Positions 1 through 7,894 are shown, counted from the stretch's first letter. The stretch: 35,055 nt of DNA from an uncultured Collinsella sp. (GCA_902491395.1 CABUHO010000023.1:1-35055); one strand, 5' to 3'. The notes: generated by a model from the sequence alone, not told the origin. Program-made: numbers and translations.

Positions 1-13
1 GTTCCTCCCTCTC
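1..13 (-). promoter_or_regulatory. Ribosome-binding site of the next minus-strand gene
   Basis: Directly after the stop codon of the scaffold gene, the minus strand reads GAGAGGGAGGAAC, a strong Shine-Dalgarno sequence. Another gene of the same operon therefore probably starts just outside the window. In related Firmicutes and Coriobacteriia this scaffold family is often followed by the so-called GGGtGRT protein, which is my guess for the missing gene (inference). Confidence 0.5.
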
Positions 14-715
14 TTATTCTTCACGCGGGTCGATGTACTTGACAGCGCCCTGCTCGGCAGAGAAGCGGCCGTAGGTGCCGATGTTCTTCTCGTAGGCTTC
101 CTTCGGGTCCTTGCCGTGACGGATGTCCTCCATCATCTTGCCCAGACGGACGAACTGATAGCCGATGACCTGGTTGTCCTTGTCCAGAGCGGTCTTGAGG
201 ATGTAGCCCTCGGTCAGCTCCAGATAGCGGACGCCCTTGGCCTTGGTGGAGAAAATGGTACCGGTCATGGAACGCAGGCCCTTGCCCAGGTCGTCCAGAC
301 CAGCGCCGACAGGCAGGCCGTTCTCGGAGAAGGCAGTCTGGCTGCGGCCGTAGACGATCTGCAGGAACAGCTCACGCATAGCAACGTTGATAGCGTCGCA
401 GACGAGGTCGGTGTTCAGAGCCTCCAGAATGGTCTTGCCGGGCAGGATCTCGCCTGCCATAGCGGCAGAGTGGGTCATGCCGGAGCAGCCGATGGTCTCA
501 ACGAGGGCCTCCTCGATGATGCCGTCCTTGACGTTCAGCGTGAGCTTGCAGGCGCCCTGCTGAGGTGCGCACCAACCCACACCGTGCGTAAGACCGGAGA
601 TGTCGGAAATCTCCTTAGCCTGGACCCACTTGCCCTCCTCGGGGATGGGTGCGGGGCCGTGGTATGCACCCTTGGCAACGGGGCACATGTTCTCCACTTC
701 CTGTGAGTACTGCAT
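14..715 (-). CDS. Iron-sulfur cluster assembly scaffold-like protein (NifU/SufU-related)
   Basis: 233 residues. I recognise the family by its conserved stretches: MCPVAKG near the start, WCAPQQGAC around residues 48-56 and ETIGCSGMTHS around 73-83. Cysteines 49, 56 and 77 lie in positions suited to holding a metal or a cluster. Members are usually annotated as Fe-S assembly scaffold proteins and commonly pair with a GGGtGRT-motif protein; their exact reaction is not established. The ATG at 715 is preferred because GAGAGGAGAGG stands just before it, whereas the frame stays open 28 codons further upstream without a ribosome site. A candidate -10 box, TATTAT (809-814 on the minus strand), would give a leader of about 85 nt. 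The suf operon lies nearby, separated by a transposase gene, which suggests a shared role in cluster biogenesis (inference). Confidence 0.8.
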   Translation of the reverse strand: MQYSQEVENMCPVAKGAYHGPAPIPEEGKWVQAKEISDISGLTHGVGWCAPQQGACKLTLNVKDGIIEEALVETIGCSGMTHSAAMAGEILPGKTILEALNTDLVCDAINVAMRELFLQIVYGRSQTAFSENGLPVGAGLDDLGKGLRSMTGTIFSTKAKGVRYLELTEGYILKTALDKDNQVIGYQFVRLGKMMEDIRHGKDPKEAYEKNIGTYGRFSAEQGAVKYIDPREE

Positions 716-1118
716 GCCTCTCCTCTCTATCGTGTTGGCGTCCCGTCTGGGGGTCGTGGCTGGCGATTGCCGGGCGACCCTTCGAAAGGGACATGACATG
801 CAGCCCCTATAATACCGCGAAATGCACGGAATATTCGGCGAACGGCTCAGTTTTCGTAGCGAGAAGTCCGGAAGTTTTAATTGAAACGGTTTAACTATAT
901 GTTCTGTGGTCGCGAACTTCCGTAGAGGGGGTTCGTCTTGGGCAAGCTTTTGGTCAGCTCTTGTATGCGTTGCGGGGTCTGACCTGTTGCAACGGTGCCG
1001 TTCGCCGCCCGTTTACTGCCTTTGGCCGCGCGAGTGTATTGTTTTGCGTGAATGTTTTGATGGCACGCTTCAATCGTGCTGTATTGGATGGCAATCAAAT
1101 CCCGGCGAAGGGAGCGCC
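716..1118. other. Intergenic region between divergent genes
   Basis: No convincing gene. It holds the likely promoter of the minus-strand scaffold gene (TATTAT at 809-814, no clear -35 box). It also holds the leader of the transposase gene, which contains a small hairpin with arms GCACG (1063-1067) and CGTGC (1075-1079). The frame upstream of 1119 is open but carries no ribosome site and no family similarity, so I leave it out of the transposase gene. Confidence 0.4.
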
Positions 1119-1919
1119 ATGCAGCGCGTTTGGAGAACGGTTACCGGCTTTTACCATGTCTGTGCCCGCGGTACGGGCAAGCAGCTCATCTTTGAGGGCG
1201 ATGAAGACCGGTGGGAGTTTTTGGAGCTGATGCGCGATTGCTGCCGCGAGGCGGGCGTGACGGTTGTCGCCTGGTGCCTTATGGGCAATCACGTGCATTT
1301 GGTGCTTGCAGATTACGAGGACGTGATGAGCGCGGCGATGCACCGGCTGCTTTTGACGTACGCGCGGCGGTTCAATAAACGCACGGGGCGCACGGGCCAT
1401 CTGTTCCAGAACCGTTTTGACCGGCGCTCGCTCGATACCGACCGTTATCTGATGGCTGCCATTCGCTATGTTCACGCTAATCCGCAGGAGGCGGGTATCG
1501 CCCTGATCGAGCGTTATCCCTGGAGCAGCTTTGCCGAGTATCTTCGAGCGTATGACAACGATGCGACGAGGGGATTTTCGGACCCTTCTTGTGTGCTTGA
1601 GCTCTTTGAGTCTGCCAAGGGGTTTCTGGATTATTCTCTGTCGATGCCCGATGGTTCCGATCCGGTGATTCACGATATGGATGAGACGGAGTGGGAGCGG
1701 CGTGCGTTTGCCGACAAGATGGCGAAGCGCCTGGGTGTGCCGCTCAACGAACTCAAGACCGTAGCACCCTCGCGGCGAGACGGAATCGTTTTCGCCCTGC
1801 ACGATGGCGGCTACACGGTGCGCGAGATCGAACGGTATACGGGAATCAGCAAGAGTACCGTCTCTCGTATCGTGCGCGCTTATGCGCGGGTGAATGCTCA
1901 GGCTGAGGGCTCGGAATAG
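1119..1919 (+). CDS. REP-associated tyrosine transposase (RAYT, Y1/HUH family) with C-terminal HTH
   Basis: 266 residues. The N-terminal half is a Y1-type (IS200-like) HUH nuclease. GFYHVCARG opens the fold at residues 10-18, the metal-binding HVH sits at 58-60 in WCLMGNHVHLVL, HLFQNRF follows at 94-100, and the segment YLMAAIRYVHANPQEAG (110-126) holds the candidate catalytic tyrosines 110 and 117. The C-terminus (about 225-260) reads as a helix-turn-helix, YTVREIERYTGISKSTVSRI. RAYTs are single-copy domesticated relatives of IS200 transposases that act on short palindromic REP sequences. A 29-nt palindrome starts 56 nt after the stop codon, and two more flank the suf operon. The ATG at 1119 follows AAGGGAG at good spacing. 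Whether this enzyme acts on those palindromes is inference. Confidence 0.85.
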   Translation: MQRVWRTVTGFYHVCARGTGKQLIFEGDEDRWEFLELMRDCCREAGVTVVAWCLMGNHVHLVLADYEDVMSAAMHRLLLTYARRFNKRTGRTGHLFQNRFDRRSLDTDRYLMAAIRYVHANPQEAGIALIERYPWSSFAEYLRAYDNDATRGFSDPSCVLELFESAKGFLDYSLSMPDGSDPVIHDMDETEWERRAFADKMAKRLGVPLNELKTVAPSRRDGIVFALHDGGYTVREIERYTGISKSTVSRIVRAYARVNAQAEGSE

Positions 1920-1956
1920 AAAATGGCCGAACCACTCTTGTCAAGCGATTCGGCCA
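1916..1956 (-). terminator. Rho-independent terminator of the suf operon
   Basis: A perfect 8-bp stem (TGGCCGAA at 1924-1931, TTCGGCCA at 1949-1956) with a 17-nt loop. Read on the minus strand it is followed by TTTTCTATT, placing it 29 nt beyond the sufU stop codon. On the plus strand the following bases are A-rich, so it mainly serves the suf operon. Confidence 0.65.
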
Positions 1957-1974
1957 ACAAAATTCTTAAGATTT

Positions 1975-2003
1975 GGGACAAATACTACTGATTATTTTGT
2001 CCC
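1975..2003. repeat. 29-nt palindromic repeat, copy 1 of 3 (REP-like)
   Basis: Starts GGGACA and ends TTGTCCC, 29 nt exactly, with an AT-rich middle. It overlaps the last codons and stop codon of sufU. Copies of the same length and ends lie at 7361-7389 and 7405-7433. Position near a RAYT gene suggests a REP-type element (inference). Confidence 0.6.
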
Positions 2004-2419
2004 GTGAGCATGCCGTCGAGGGTGCGCCAGGCGAGCTCGGCGCATTTGACGCGGGCGGGCATGTGCGAGATGTCCTGGAGCTGGGCGGCTTCGTCTAGGG
2101 CTTCCAGGTCTTCCTCGGAGAGCTGCTCGCCGCGGATCATGGCGAGGAAGAGCTCCGCCAGGCGGCGAGCCTCCTCGACCGTCTCACCGGTGATGAGGTC
2201 GGCCATGATGTCGGCGCTTGCCTGGCTGATGGCGCAGCCGTGGCCGGTAAAGGAGGCCTCCTCGATCACGTTGTTCTCGACACGTAGCTGCAAGGTGAGC
2301 TCGTCGCCGCAGCTGGGGTTGATGCCGTCGTGCTCGTGCGTGGGAGCATCCATCTCGTACTTATAGTCGGGGTGCGAGTTGTGCTCCATAAATGTGGTGG
2401 AGGTGTACAGATTACCCAT
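1985..2419 (-). CDS. sufU: SufU, Fe-S assembly / zinc-dependent sulfurtransferase partner of SufS
   Basis: 144 residues, normal for SufU. The three conserved cysteines are visible: Cys37 in NPSCGD (with Asp39), Cys62 in GHGCAIS and Cys126 in RVKCAELAW. In Gram-positive bacteria SufU binds zinc with these residues and accepts persulfide sulfur from SufS for assembly on the SufBCD scaffold. It is the last gene of the operon and overlaps the end of sufS by 8 nt; the ribosome site GGAG lies inside sufS. A second in-frame ATG ten codons later lacks such a site, so the first start is used. The final codons fall inside a 29-nt palindromic repeat, so the repeat has shaped the C-terminus (QNNQ). Confidence 0.93.
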   Translation of the reverse strand: MGNLYTSTTFMEHNSHPDYKYEMDAPTHEHDGINPSCGDELTLQLRVENNVIEEASFTGHGCAISQASADIMADLITGETVEEARRLAELFLAMIRGEQLSEEDLEALDEAAQLQDISHMPARVKCAELAWRTLDGMLTGQNNQ

Positions 2420-3737
2420 TGAACGTGCTCCAAACGTGATGCAGGCCGGCGATGAACTTGTCGATGTCGGCCTTGTCGTTGTAGAAGGCTACGCTGGCGC
2501 GGCAGCAGGCAAGGTTCTCGACGCCCAGCCAGGTGAGCAGCGGTTGCGCGCAGTGGTGACCGGCGCGGATGCAGACGCCGTCCATGTCCATGATGCTCGC
2601 GACGTCGTGCGGATGGATGCCCTTGACGTTAAAGCTCACGACGCCGTGGTGGTTGTCCCAATAGATGGAGCCGATGATCTGGACAAAGTCGAGCTGCATG
2701 AGCTCGCCCATCAGATAGTGGACGAGTGCCTGCTCGCGGGCCTGGATGTTCTCGTAACCCACCGTGTTGACCAGGTAGTCGAGTGCCGCACCCGTGGCGA
2801 AGATGCCGGCGGCGTCCTGCGTGCCGGCCTCGAACTTCTCGGGGACGGGCGCCCAGACGGCGTCCTGCTCGGTGACAGAGTCGATCATCTCGCCGCCGGT
2901 GAGCATGGGCGGCATGGCGTTGAGCAGGTCCATCTTGCCCCACAGCACGCCGATGCCCATGGGGCCCATGGCCTTGTGCGCGCTAAAGGCAAAGAAATCG
3001 GCGCCCAGATCGGCCACATCGACCGGCATGTGCGGCAGCGATTGCGCACCGTCGACGACCAGGTAGCCGCCGTACTTGTGCACGAGCTTGCCGAGATTCT
3101 TGACCGGGTTCTCGACGCCCAGCACGTTAGAGACCTGTCCCACGGCCAGGATCTTGGTCTTGGGACCCACCTTGGCAAGAACCTCCTCGGTCGTGAGCTG
3201 GCCGGTCTTGGTGGGGTAGAGGTAGACGAGCTTGGCGCCGGTCTCGCGGCAGACCTGCTGCCACGGAATCAGGTTGGAGTGGTGCTCCATGATAGTGATG
3301 ACGACCTCGTCGCCCGGTTCGAGCACTGTGGGCGCAAAGCTCTTGGCGACCAGGTTGAGCGACTCGCTCGTGTTGCGGGTGAAGACGATCTCGTTGGCGT
3401 TGGGGGCGCCGATGACGTCGGCGATTTGCTGGCGGACCTTCGCGATGGCCTCGGTGGCCTCGACGGACAGCGAGTACAGGCCGCGCAGGGGGTTGGCGTT
3501 CATGCGCTGATAGAAGTCGCGCTCGGCGTCGAGCACACAGGTAGGGCGCTGCGCGGTGGCGGCGCTATCGAGGAAGGCGATCTCGGGGTGCTGCTGGAAC
3601 AGCGGGAACTGGCCCTTGTAGGGGTTGGTCTCGATGTCCACGGTGGGCCAGCCGCGCGAAGCCTCGTCGCTGGCGTCGAGCTCCATGGGCTCGGGGGCAG
3701 TACAGGTGTCGCATTTAACGTGCTCGGTGTCGATCAT
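2412..3737 (-). CDS. sufS: Cysteine desulfurase SufS (class V aminotransferase fold)
   Basis: 441 residues, slightly longer than the usual 405-410. A PLP enzyme that converts cysteine to alanine and holds the sulfur as a persulfide for SufU. The PLP-binding lysine is Lys255 in FSAHK. The active-site cysteine is Cys396 in RAGHHCAQPL, the signature of group II desulfurases. HHSN (around 152-155) and VDGAQS (228-233) are also family motifs. The first 40 residues are an extension with a CxxC pair (Cys9, Cys12), not typical of the family; whether it binds metal is unknown. The start ATG overlaps the sufD stop as ATGA, so translational coupling is likely. Confidence 0.95.
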   Translation of the reverse strand: MIDTEHVKCDTCTAPEPMELDASDEASRGWPTVDIETNPYKGQFPLFQQHPEIAFLDSAATAQRPTCVLDAERDFYQRMNANPLRGLYSLSVEATEAIAKVRQQIADVIGAPNANEIVFTRNTSESLNLVAKSFAPTVLEPGDEVVITIMEHHSNLIPWQQVCRETGAKLVYLYPTKTGQLTTEEVLAKVGPKTKILAVGQVSNVLGVENPVKNLGKLVHKYGGYLVVDGAQSLPHMPVDVADLGADFFAFSAHKAMGPMGIGVLWGKMDLLNAMPPMLTGGEMIDSVTEQDAVWAPVPEKFEAGTQDAAGIFATGAALDYLVNTVGYENIQAREQALVHYLMGELMQLDFVQIIGSIYWDNHHGVVSFNVKGIHPHDVASIMDMDGVCIRAGHHCAQPLLTWLGVENLACCRASVAFYNDKADIDKFIAGLHHVWSTFNG

Positions 3738-5005
3738 GCGAGCTCCTCCTCAAAGTTATCGATCAGGTTGTTGCCCAGGCGGACGACGGCTGCGCGGGTG
3801 CGCTCGTCGGTGGCGGAAAGCGCGGCGTCCTCCAGCTTGGCGCGGATGAACAGGTCCTCGGCGGCGTTTTGGTCAAGGCCGCGGCAGGCGAGGTAGAACA
3901 GCTGCTCGTCGCGGACGTGACCGATGGTGGCGCCGTGGTTGCCGGCGACGTCGTCCTCGTCACAGAGAATGACGGGAACGGTCTTGTTGTCGACGCCCTT
4001 GTTGGCCAAAAGCACCGTCTCGCGCTCGGTACCGGTTGCACCCTTGCAGCCGTGCACGAGGTCGATGGTGCCGCGGTAGACCTTCTTGGACGTGCCGGTC
4101 AGCACGCCGTTGGCGTCGATCTCGCACTCGGTCTTGCGACCGCGGTGGCGCAGCTCGTAGTTAAAGTCGCGCACCTGCTCGCGGGCGCCCAGGTAATCAG
4201 TATCGATGGTGACCTTGGCGGTATCGCCCAGCAGGTCGCCGGCAAGGCCGGTGGCGCTGGCGCCGGCACCCAGGACGGTGTGCTGCACGTTGACGCGCGC
4301 GCCCTCGTCCAGGAACAGGCCGGTGTCGTCGAGCGCGATCCAGCTATCGTCGAGCGTCTGCGTGCAGGTTACGTTGACGGTGGCGTACTCGTGGGCACAC
4401 ACACGCAGCACGGAGCCCACGACACCCTTGCCGGTAACGGGGGAGTCTAGGGCAATATGCAGATTGAGCGTCGACTGGGGACGGGCGACGACGTCGATGG
4501 CGGCGATGGCCGCGGCGGCGTCGACACCGCTCACGCGCACGGTAACCGTGGCGTGCTTGTATGCGGGCACATCGATGACGATGCGCTTGGTAGTGTGCTC
4601 GGCCAAGTAGGCGTAGGCAGCCTCGCCCATGCCAGTTTCGAAGGCCTCAGCGGGGGAGAGCTCCTCCTCCAGCTTGATGGCACCGGCCTGGTAGACGGAT
4701 GTGGCGGGCACGTCGAGCTCGGTCTCGGGCGTGATGCGGGCGCGGTCGGCGGCATCACCGGGGGCGGAGGCACGGCGCTCGGGGAAGCGCTCGGCCATGG
4801 CGTTCATGGCGGCGTCGAACGCGTCTGTCACGCCAATAAACTGCTCGTCCAAGCCCTCGACCTCGACGGCCTCGGCGGGAGCGGCGGCAAGCTCGTCAGA
4901 GAGCTCGAGCTTGGTCTGGTTCATTTTCAACCAGCCCCAGGTTGCTGCGGGCATCGCGTTGACCTGCTCGAGCGTGGTAGCAGCGGCGTTGGTTTCCTGT
5001 TTCAT
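3734..5005 (-). CDS. sufD: SufD, subunit of the SufBCD Fe-S cluster scaffold
   Basis: 423 residues. The C-terminal half carries the SufB/SufD beta-helix core. The ending is typical, with NHGATIGHV followed by LFYLACRGL and a helical tail (about 350-395), matching the end of SufB. SufD pairs with SufB on the SufC dimer and is needed for iron entry. The same frame runs upstream to 5713, but that part is antisense-like sequence within sufB. The ATG at 5005 shares one base with the sufB stop (TAATG) and has GAAGGAG upstream. The N-terminal third is diverged, as is usual for SufD. Confidence 0.92.
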   Translation of the reverse strand: MKQETNAAATTLEQVNAMPAATWGWLKMNQTKLELSDELAAAPAEAVEVEGLDEQFIGVTDAFDAAMNAMAERFPERRASAPGDAADRARITPETELDVPATSVYQAGAIKLEEELSPAEAFETGMGEAAYAYLAEHTTKRIVIDVPAYKHATVTVRVSGVDAAAAIAAIDVVARPQSTLNLHIALDSPVTGKGVVGSVLRVCAHEYATVNVTCTQTLDDSWIALDDTGLFLDEGARVNVQHTVLGAGASATGLAGDLLGDTAKVTIDTDYLGAREQVRDFNYELRHRGRKTECEIDANGVLTGTSKKVYRGTIDLVHGCKGATGTERETVLLANKGVDNKTVPVILCDEDDVAGNHGATIGHVRDEQLFYLACRGLDQNAAEDLFIRAKLEDAALSATDERTRAAVVRLGNNLIDNFEEELA

Positions 5006-6417
5006 TATCCGATCGCTCCTTCCATCTCGAGCTTGATCAGGTTGTTCATCTCGACGGCGTACTCCAGCGGCAGCTCCTTGGAGACCGGGTTGGCAAAGCC
5101 GTTGACGATCATGGTGCGGGCCTCTTCCTCCGAGATGCCGCGGCTCATCAGGTAGAACACCTTGTCGTCGCCGATACGGCCGATGGTGGCCTCGTGGCCG
5201 ATGTCGACGTTCTTGGCGCGGATGTCCATGGCCGGAATAGTGTCGGAGCGGCTCTGGTCGTCGAGCATCAGCGACTGGCAGCTCACGGTTGCCTTGGAAC
5301 CCTCGGCCTTGGGCGTGGCCACGATGGAGCTGCGGAAGGTCTGGATGCCGCCGCTCTTGGAGATGCCCTTGGTCTCGACGGTTGCCGAGGTATCGGGCGC
5401 GTTGAGCACGACCTTGCAGCCGGTGTCGAGGTTCTGGCCGGCACCGGCAAAGGTGATGCCGGTAAAGCTCGAGCGGGCGCGGCGGCCGTTGAGCACGCTC
5501 ATGGGGTAGAGGTAGCCCACGTGGCTGCCGAAGGAGCCACTGATCCACTCGATGTCGCCATCCTCGTCCACGCGCGCACGCTTGGTGTTGAGGTTGTACA
5601 TGTTTTTGGACCAGTTCTCGATGGTCGAGTAGCGCAGGTGCGCGCGCTTGCCCACAAAGAGCTCGACGGCGCCGGCGTGGAGGTTGGCAACGTTGTACTT
5701 GGGCGCGGAGCAACCCTCGATGAAGTGTAGATCGGCGTCGTCCTCGACGATGATGAGCGTGTGCTCAAACTGGCCGGCGCCCTTGGCGTTAAGGCGGAAG
5801 TAGCTCTGCAGCGGGAAGTCCAACTTGGTGCCCTTGGGCACGTAGACAAACGAGCCGCCCGACCATACGGCGCCGTGCAAGGCCGCAAACTTGTGGTCGG
5901 TGGGCGGGATGAGCGTCATAAACTTCTCGTGGATGAGCGGTTCCCACTGTGGATCGTGCAGGGCTTCTTCAATACCGGAGTAGACGATGCCCATCTTGGA
6001 CGCCGTGTCCTGCATGTTGTGGTAGACGAGCTCGGAGTCGTATTGCGCGCCGACGCCTGCCAGGTAGCTGCGCTCGGCGTCGGGGATGCCCAAGCGCTCA
6101 AAGGTGTTCTTGATGTCGTCGGGCACCGACTCCCAGTCGTGCTTTTGGTCGGTGTTGGGCTTGACGTAGGTGACGATGTTGTCCATGTCCAGGCCCTCGA
6201 TCGAGGGGCCCCACGTCGGGTCGGGGAAGCGGTTGAAGATCTCGAGGGACTTTAAGCGCAGATCGAGCATCCACTGTGGCTCGTCCTTCTTGGCGCTGAT
6301 TTCGCGCACAATGTCGGGCGTGATGCCGGCGTCGAGGCGCTCGAATCCCTCCTCGCCGTAGGTGAAGTCGTAGAGGCTGCGGTCGATGTCCGCGACCTCG
6401 GTGCGGTTCTTGGTCAT
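5005..6417 (-). CDS. sufB: SufB, main scaffold subunit of the SufBCD complex
   Basis: 470 residues, as expected for SufB (465-480). Clear family stretches are FIEGCSAPKYN, then GQNLDTGCKV, KATVSCQSLML and HEATIGRIGDDKVFYLMSRG. The cysteine in VSCQSL and the glutamate in HEAT correspond in position to the residues proposed for cluster assembly in E. coli SufB (by motif, not alignment). It receives sulfur from SufS/SufU and builds the cluster with SufC and SufD in the cytoplasm. It starts 12 nt after sufC, with AAGGGG as ribosome site. The gene order C-B-D-S-U differs from the Bacillus order C-D-S-U-B and from the mycobacterial order R-B-D-C-S-U. Confidence 0.96.
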   Translation of the reverse strand: MTKNRTEVADIDRSLYDFTYGEEGFERLDAGITPDIVREISAKKDEPQWMLDLRLKSLEIFNRFPDPTWGPSIEGLDMDNIVTYVKPNTDQKHDWESVPDDIKNTFERLGIPDAERSYLAGVGAQYDSELVYHNMQDTASKMGIVYSGIEEALHDPQWEPLIHEKFMTLIPPTDHKFAALHGAVWSGGSFVYVPKGTKLDFPLQSYFRLNAKGAGQFEHTLIIVEDDADLHFIEGCSAPKYNVANLHAGAVELFVGKRAHLRYSTIENWSKNMYNLNTKRARVDEDGDIEWISGSFGSHVGYLYPMSVLNGRRARSSFTGITFAGAGQNLDTGCKVVLNAPDTSATVETKGISKSGGIQTFRSSIVATPKAEGSKATVSCQSLMLDDQSRSDTIPAMDIRAKNVDIGHEATIGRIGDDKVFYLMSRGISEEEARTMIVNGFANPVSKELPLEYAVEMNNLIKLEMEGAIG

Positions 6418-6429
6418 TGCGTCGCCCCT

Positions 6430-7230
6430 TTACGCCTGTTGCTCGGCAGCGGCGGCCTCGGCCTCGACGCGCTGCTCGGCTGCCTCGCGCTCGAAGGTCT
6501 CAAAGCCGTTCTTGTCGATCCAGGGGATGAGCGAGGCGTCGTCCTCGCGCACGATGTGGCCCTTGACCATAACGTGTACGCGGTCGACATCCAGGTGCTC
6601 CAGGATGCGCGTGTTATGCGTGATGATGAGCATGGAGCCGTCGCAGCTCTTGCGGTAGGCGTCCATGCCGTGGCTGACGGTGGAAAGCGCGTCGACGTCC
6701 AAGCCCGAGTCGGTTTCGTCCAGGATGGCGAGCTTGGGCTGCAGCAGCAGGAGCTGGAGCATCTCGACCTTCTTCTTCTCGCCGCCCGAGAAGCCCACGC
6801 CCAGCTCGCGGTTGAGGTAGGCGGTGTCCATGTTGAGCTCGGCTGCGAGCTCCTTGACGCGACGACGGAACTCCTTGCCCTTCATCTCCAGGCCGGGGCG
6901 GCCGGCGATGCTGGCGCGCAAAAAGCTCGACAGCGGCACGCCCGGGATCTCGACCGGGGCCTGGAAGCTCAGGAACAGGCCGGCGCGCGAGCGCTTGTCG
7001 GTGGTGAGCTCGGTGATGTCCTGGCCGTCAAAGACGATGCGGCCGTCGTTGACCGTGTAGACGGGATCGCCCATGACCAGGTGGCCAAGGGTGGACTTGC
7101 CGGCGCCGTTGGGTCCCATCAGCACGTGGGTCTCGCCGGCGGCGACGTTGAGGTTGACGTTGTGGAGGATGGTCTTCTCGTCCACGGAGGCGGTCAGACC
7201 TTCGATGGAAAGCAGCGGATTTGCGCTCAT
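6430..7230 (-). CDS. sufC: SufC, ABC-type ATPase of the Fe-S assembly complex
   Basis: 266 residues. Walker A is GPNGAGKST (39-47), the ABC signature FSGGEKKKVEML is at 147-158 and Walker B LAILDETDSGLD at 167-178. EKKK after the signature and the DSGLD ending are SufC hallmarks. It has no membrane partner; its ATP cycle rearranges SufB and SufD. The ATG at 7230 follows AGAGAGG; the frame extends ten codons further upstream without support. It is the first gene of the operon, behind the TTGACT/TAACTT promoter. The last 25 residues are Ala/Glu-rich. Confidence 0.95.
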   Translation of the reverse strand: MSANPLLSIEGLTASVDEKTILHNVNLNVAAGETHVLMGPNGAGKSTLGHLVMGDPVYTVNDGRIVFDGQDITELTTDKRSRAGLFLSFQAPVEIPGVPLSSFLRASIAGRPGLEMKGKEFRRRVKELAAELNMDTAYLNRELGVGFSGGEKKKVEMLQLLLLQPKLAILDETDSGLDVDALSTVSHGMDAYRKSCDGSMLIITHNTRILEHLDVDRVHVMVKGHIVREDDASLIPWIDKNGFETFEREAAEQRVEAEAAAAEQQA

Positions 7231-7294
7231 GCTGTTCCTCTCTGTATATGGTGTACTCATGGGTGTACGAAACCCTAGGAATCTTCTCGGAATA

Positions 7295-7322
7295 AAGTTA
7301 CTATGGGTTCGGCGTTAGTCAA
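7295..7322 (-). promoter_or_regulatory. Promoter of the suf operon
   Basis: On the minus strand TTGACT (7317-7322) and TAACTT (7295-7300) are separated by 16 nt and lie 65 nt before the sufC start codon. The -35 box lies inside the inverted repeat proposed as the Rrf2 operator. Confidence 0.55.
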
Positions 7323-7338
7323 GGGAAAACCCGACTAA
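7315..7338. promoter_or_regulatory. Candidate operator for the Rrf2-family regulator
   Basis: Inverted repeat with arms TTAGTC (7315-7320) and GACTAA (7333-7338), covering the suf -35 box. Each arm read outward fits the half-site YYGACTR known for IscR, but the two halves face away from each other rather than toward each other. Binding by the neighbouring regulator is inference. Confidence 0.4.
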
Positions 7339-7360
7339 TCCACTCGACTTTTCAAATTCT

Positions 7361-7389
7361 GGGACATAATAACCTGTTGTGTTTGTCCC
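7361..7389. repeat. 29-nt palindromic repeat, copy 2 of 3 (REP-like)
   Basis: Same length and same ends (GGGACA...TTTGTCCC) as the copy at 1975-2003, with a centre AACCTGTTG. Lies in the sufC/rrf2 intergenic region, 15 nt before copy 3. Confidence 0.6.
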
Positions 7390-7404
7390 ACTTACTTAAG
7401 AAAT

Positions 7405-7433
7405 GGGACAAACAAACCTGGTTATGTTGTCCC
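7405..7433. repeat. 29-nt palindromic repeat, copy 3 of 3 (REP-like)
   Basis: GGGACAA and TTGTCCC ends and an inner palindrome AACCTGGTT; 11 of 14 possible base pairs form. Lies 21 nt before the regulator start codon, so in the RNA it could fold just upstream of the ribosome site. Confidence 0.6.
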
Positions 7434-7454
7434 AGATGCGATGAGAGGGTAGGT

Positions 7455-7886
7455 ATGCTCATTTCTTCCAAGGGCCGCTATGCCCTCCGACTGATGATCT
7501 ATATCGCAGCGCTTGGTGACGCCGAGGGCAAGATCGCCCTGCGCGAGGTCGCCGACCGCGAGCGTATCTCGCAAAAGTATCTGGAACAGCTGGTCCGTCC
7601 GCTCATGAAGGCGGGCCTCCTTAAGAGCGTGCGCGGCAAGGGCGGCGGCTACATGATGGCCAAGGACCCGGCCGAGGTGCGTGCTGGCGACATCCTGCGC
7701 GCCGTCGAGGGCAGCACGGCTCCGGTGGCGTGCGATGGCATCGACAACAGCTGCGCCCGCAGCGATCTTTGCTCGACCGTCAAATTCTGGCGCGGTCTGG
7801 ACGACGTGATCGAAAAGTACGTCGACGGCGTGACGTTAGCCGACCTTGCTGCCGTCCCCGAGATCAACTTCGACATTAAGCTGTAG
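7455..7886 (+). CDS. Rrf2-family transcriptional regulator, probable Fe-S sensor of the suf operon
   Basis: 143 residues, the normal size. The N-terminal winged helix opens with SSKGRYALRLMIYIA and includes ERISQKYLEQLVRPLMKAGLLKSVRGKGGGY (residues 36-66, quoted in two overlapping family motifs: ISQKYLEQL and VRGKGGGY). Three cysteines, 93, 100 and 106, occupy the region where IscR holds its [2Fe-2S] cluster (there Cys-x5-Cys-x5-Cys; here x6 and x5). It is divergent from sufC, the usual place for SufR/IscR-type control of suf genes. ATG at 7455 follows GAGAGGGTAGG; upstream in-frame sequence lies within the palindromes and is not coding. The nucleotidyltransferase gene starts 8 nt after the stop and may be co-transcribed. 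Confidence 0.9.
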   Translation: MLISSKGRYALRLMIYIAALGDAEGKIALREVADRERISQKYLEQLVRPLMKAGLLKSVRGKGGGYMMAKDPAEVRAGDILRAVEGSTAPVACDGIDNSCARSDLCSTVKFWRGLDDVIEKYVDGVTLADLAAVPEINFDIKL

Positions 7887-7894
7887 GACTTCAA

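Noticed and set aside
2379..3896. Long plus-strand open frame opposite sufS (505 codons)
   Set aside because: It is a shadow of the GC-rich sufS gene: Val/Asp/Leu/Gly-rich, no family motif, no ribosome site; sufS on the other strand has all catalytic residues.
5006..5713. Upstream extension of the sufD frame
   Set aside because: It lies wholly inside sufB in another frame and reads as low-complexity Arg/Pro-rich sequence.
7361..7433. Pair of palindromes considered as a CRISPR array
   Set aside because: Only two units with imperfect sequence match and a 15-nt gap; no spacers of uniform length and no cas genes.
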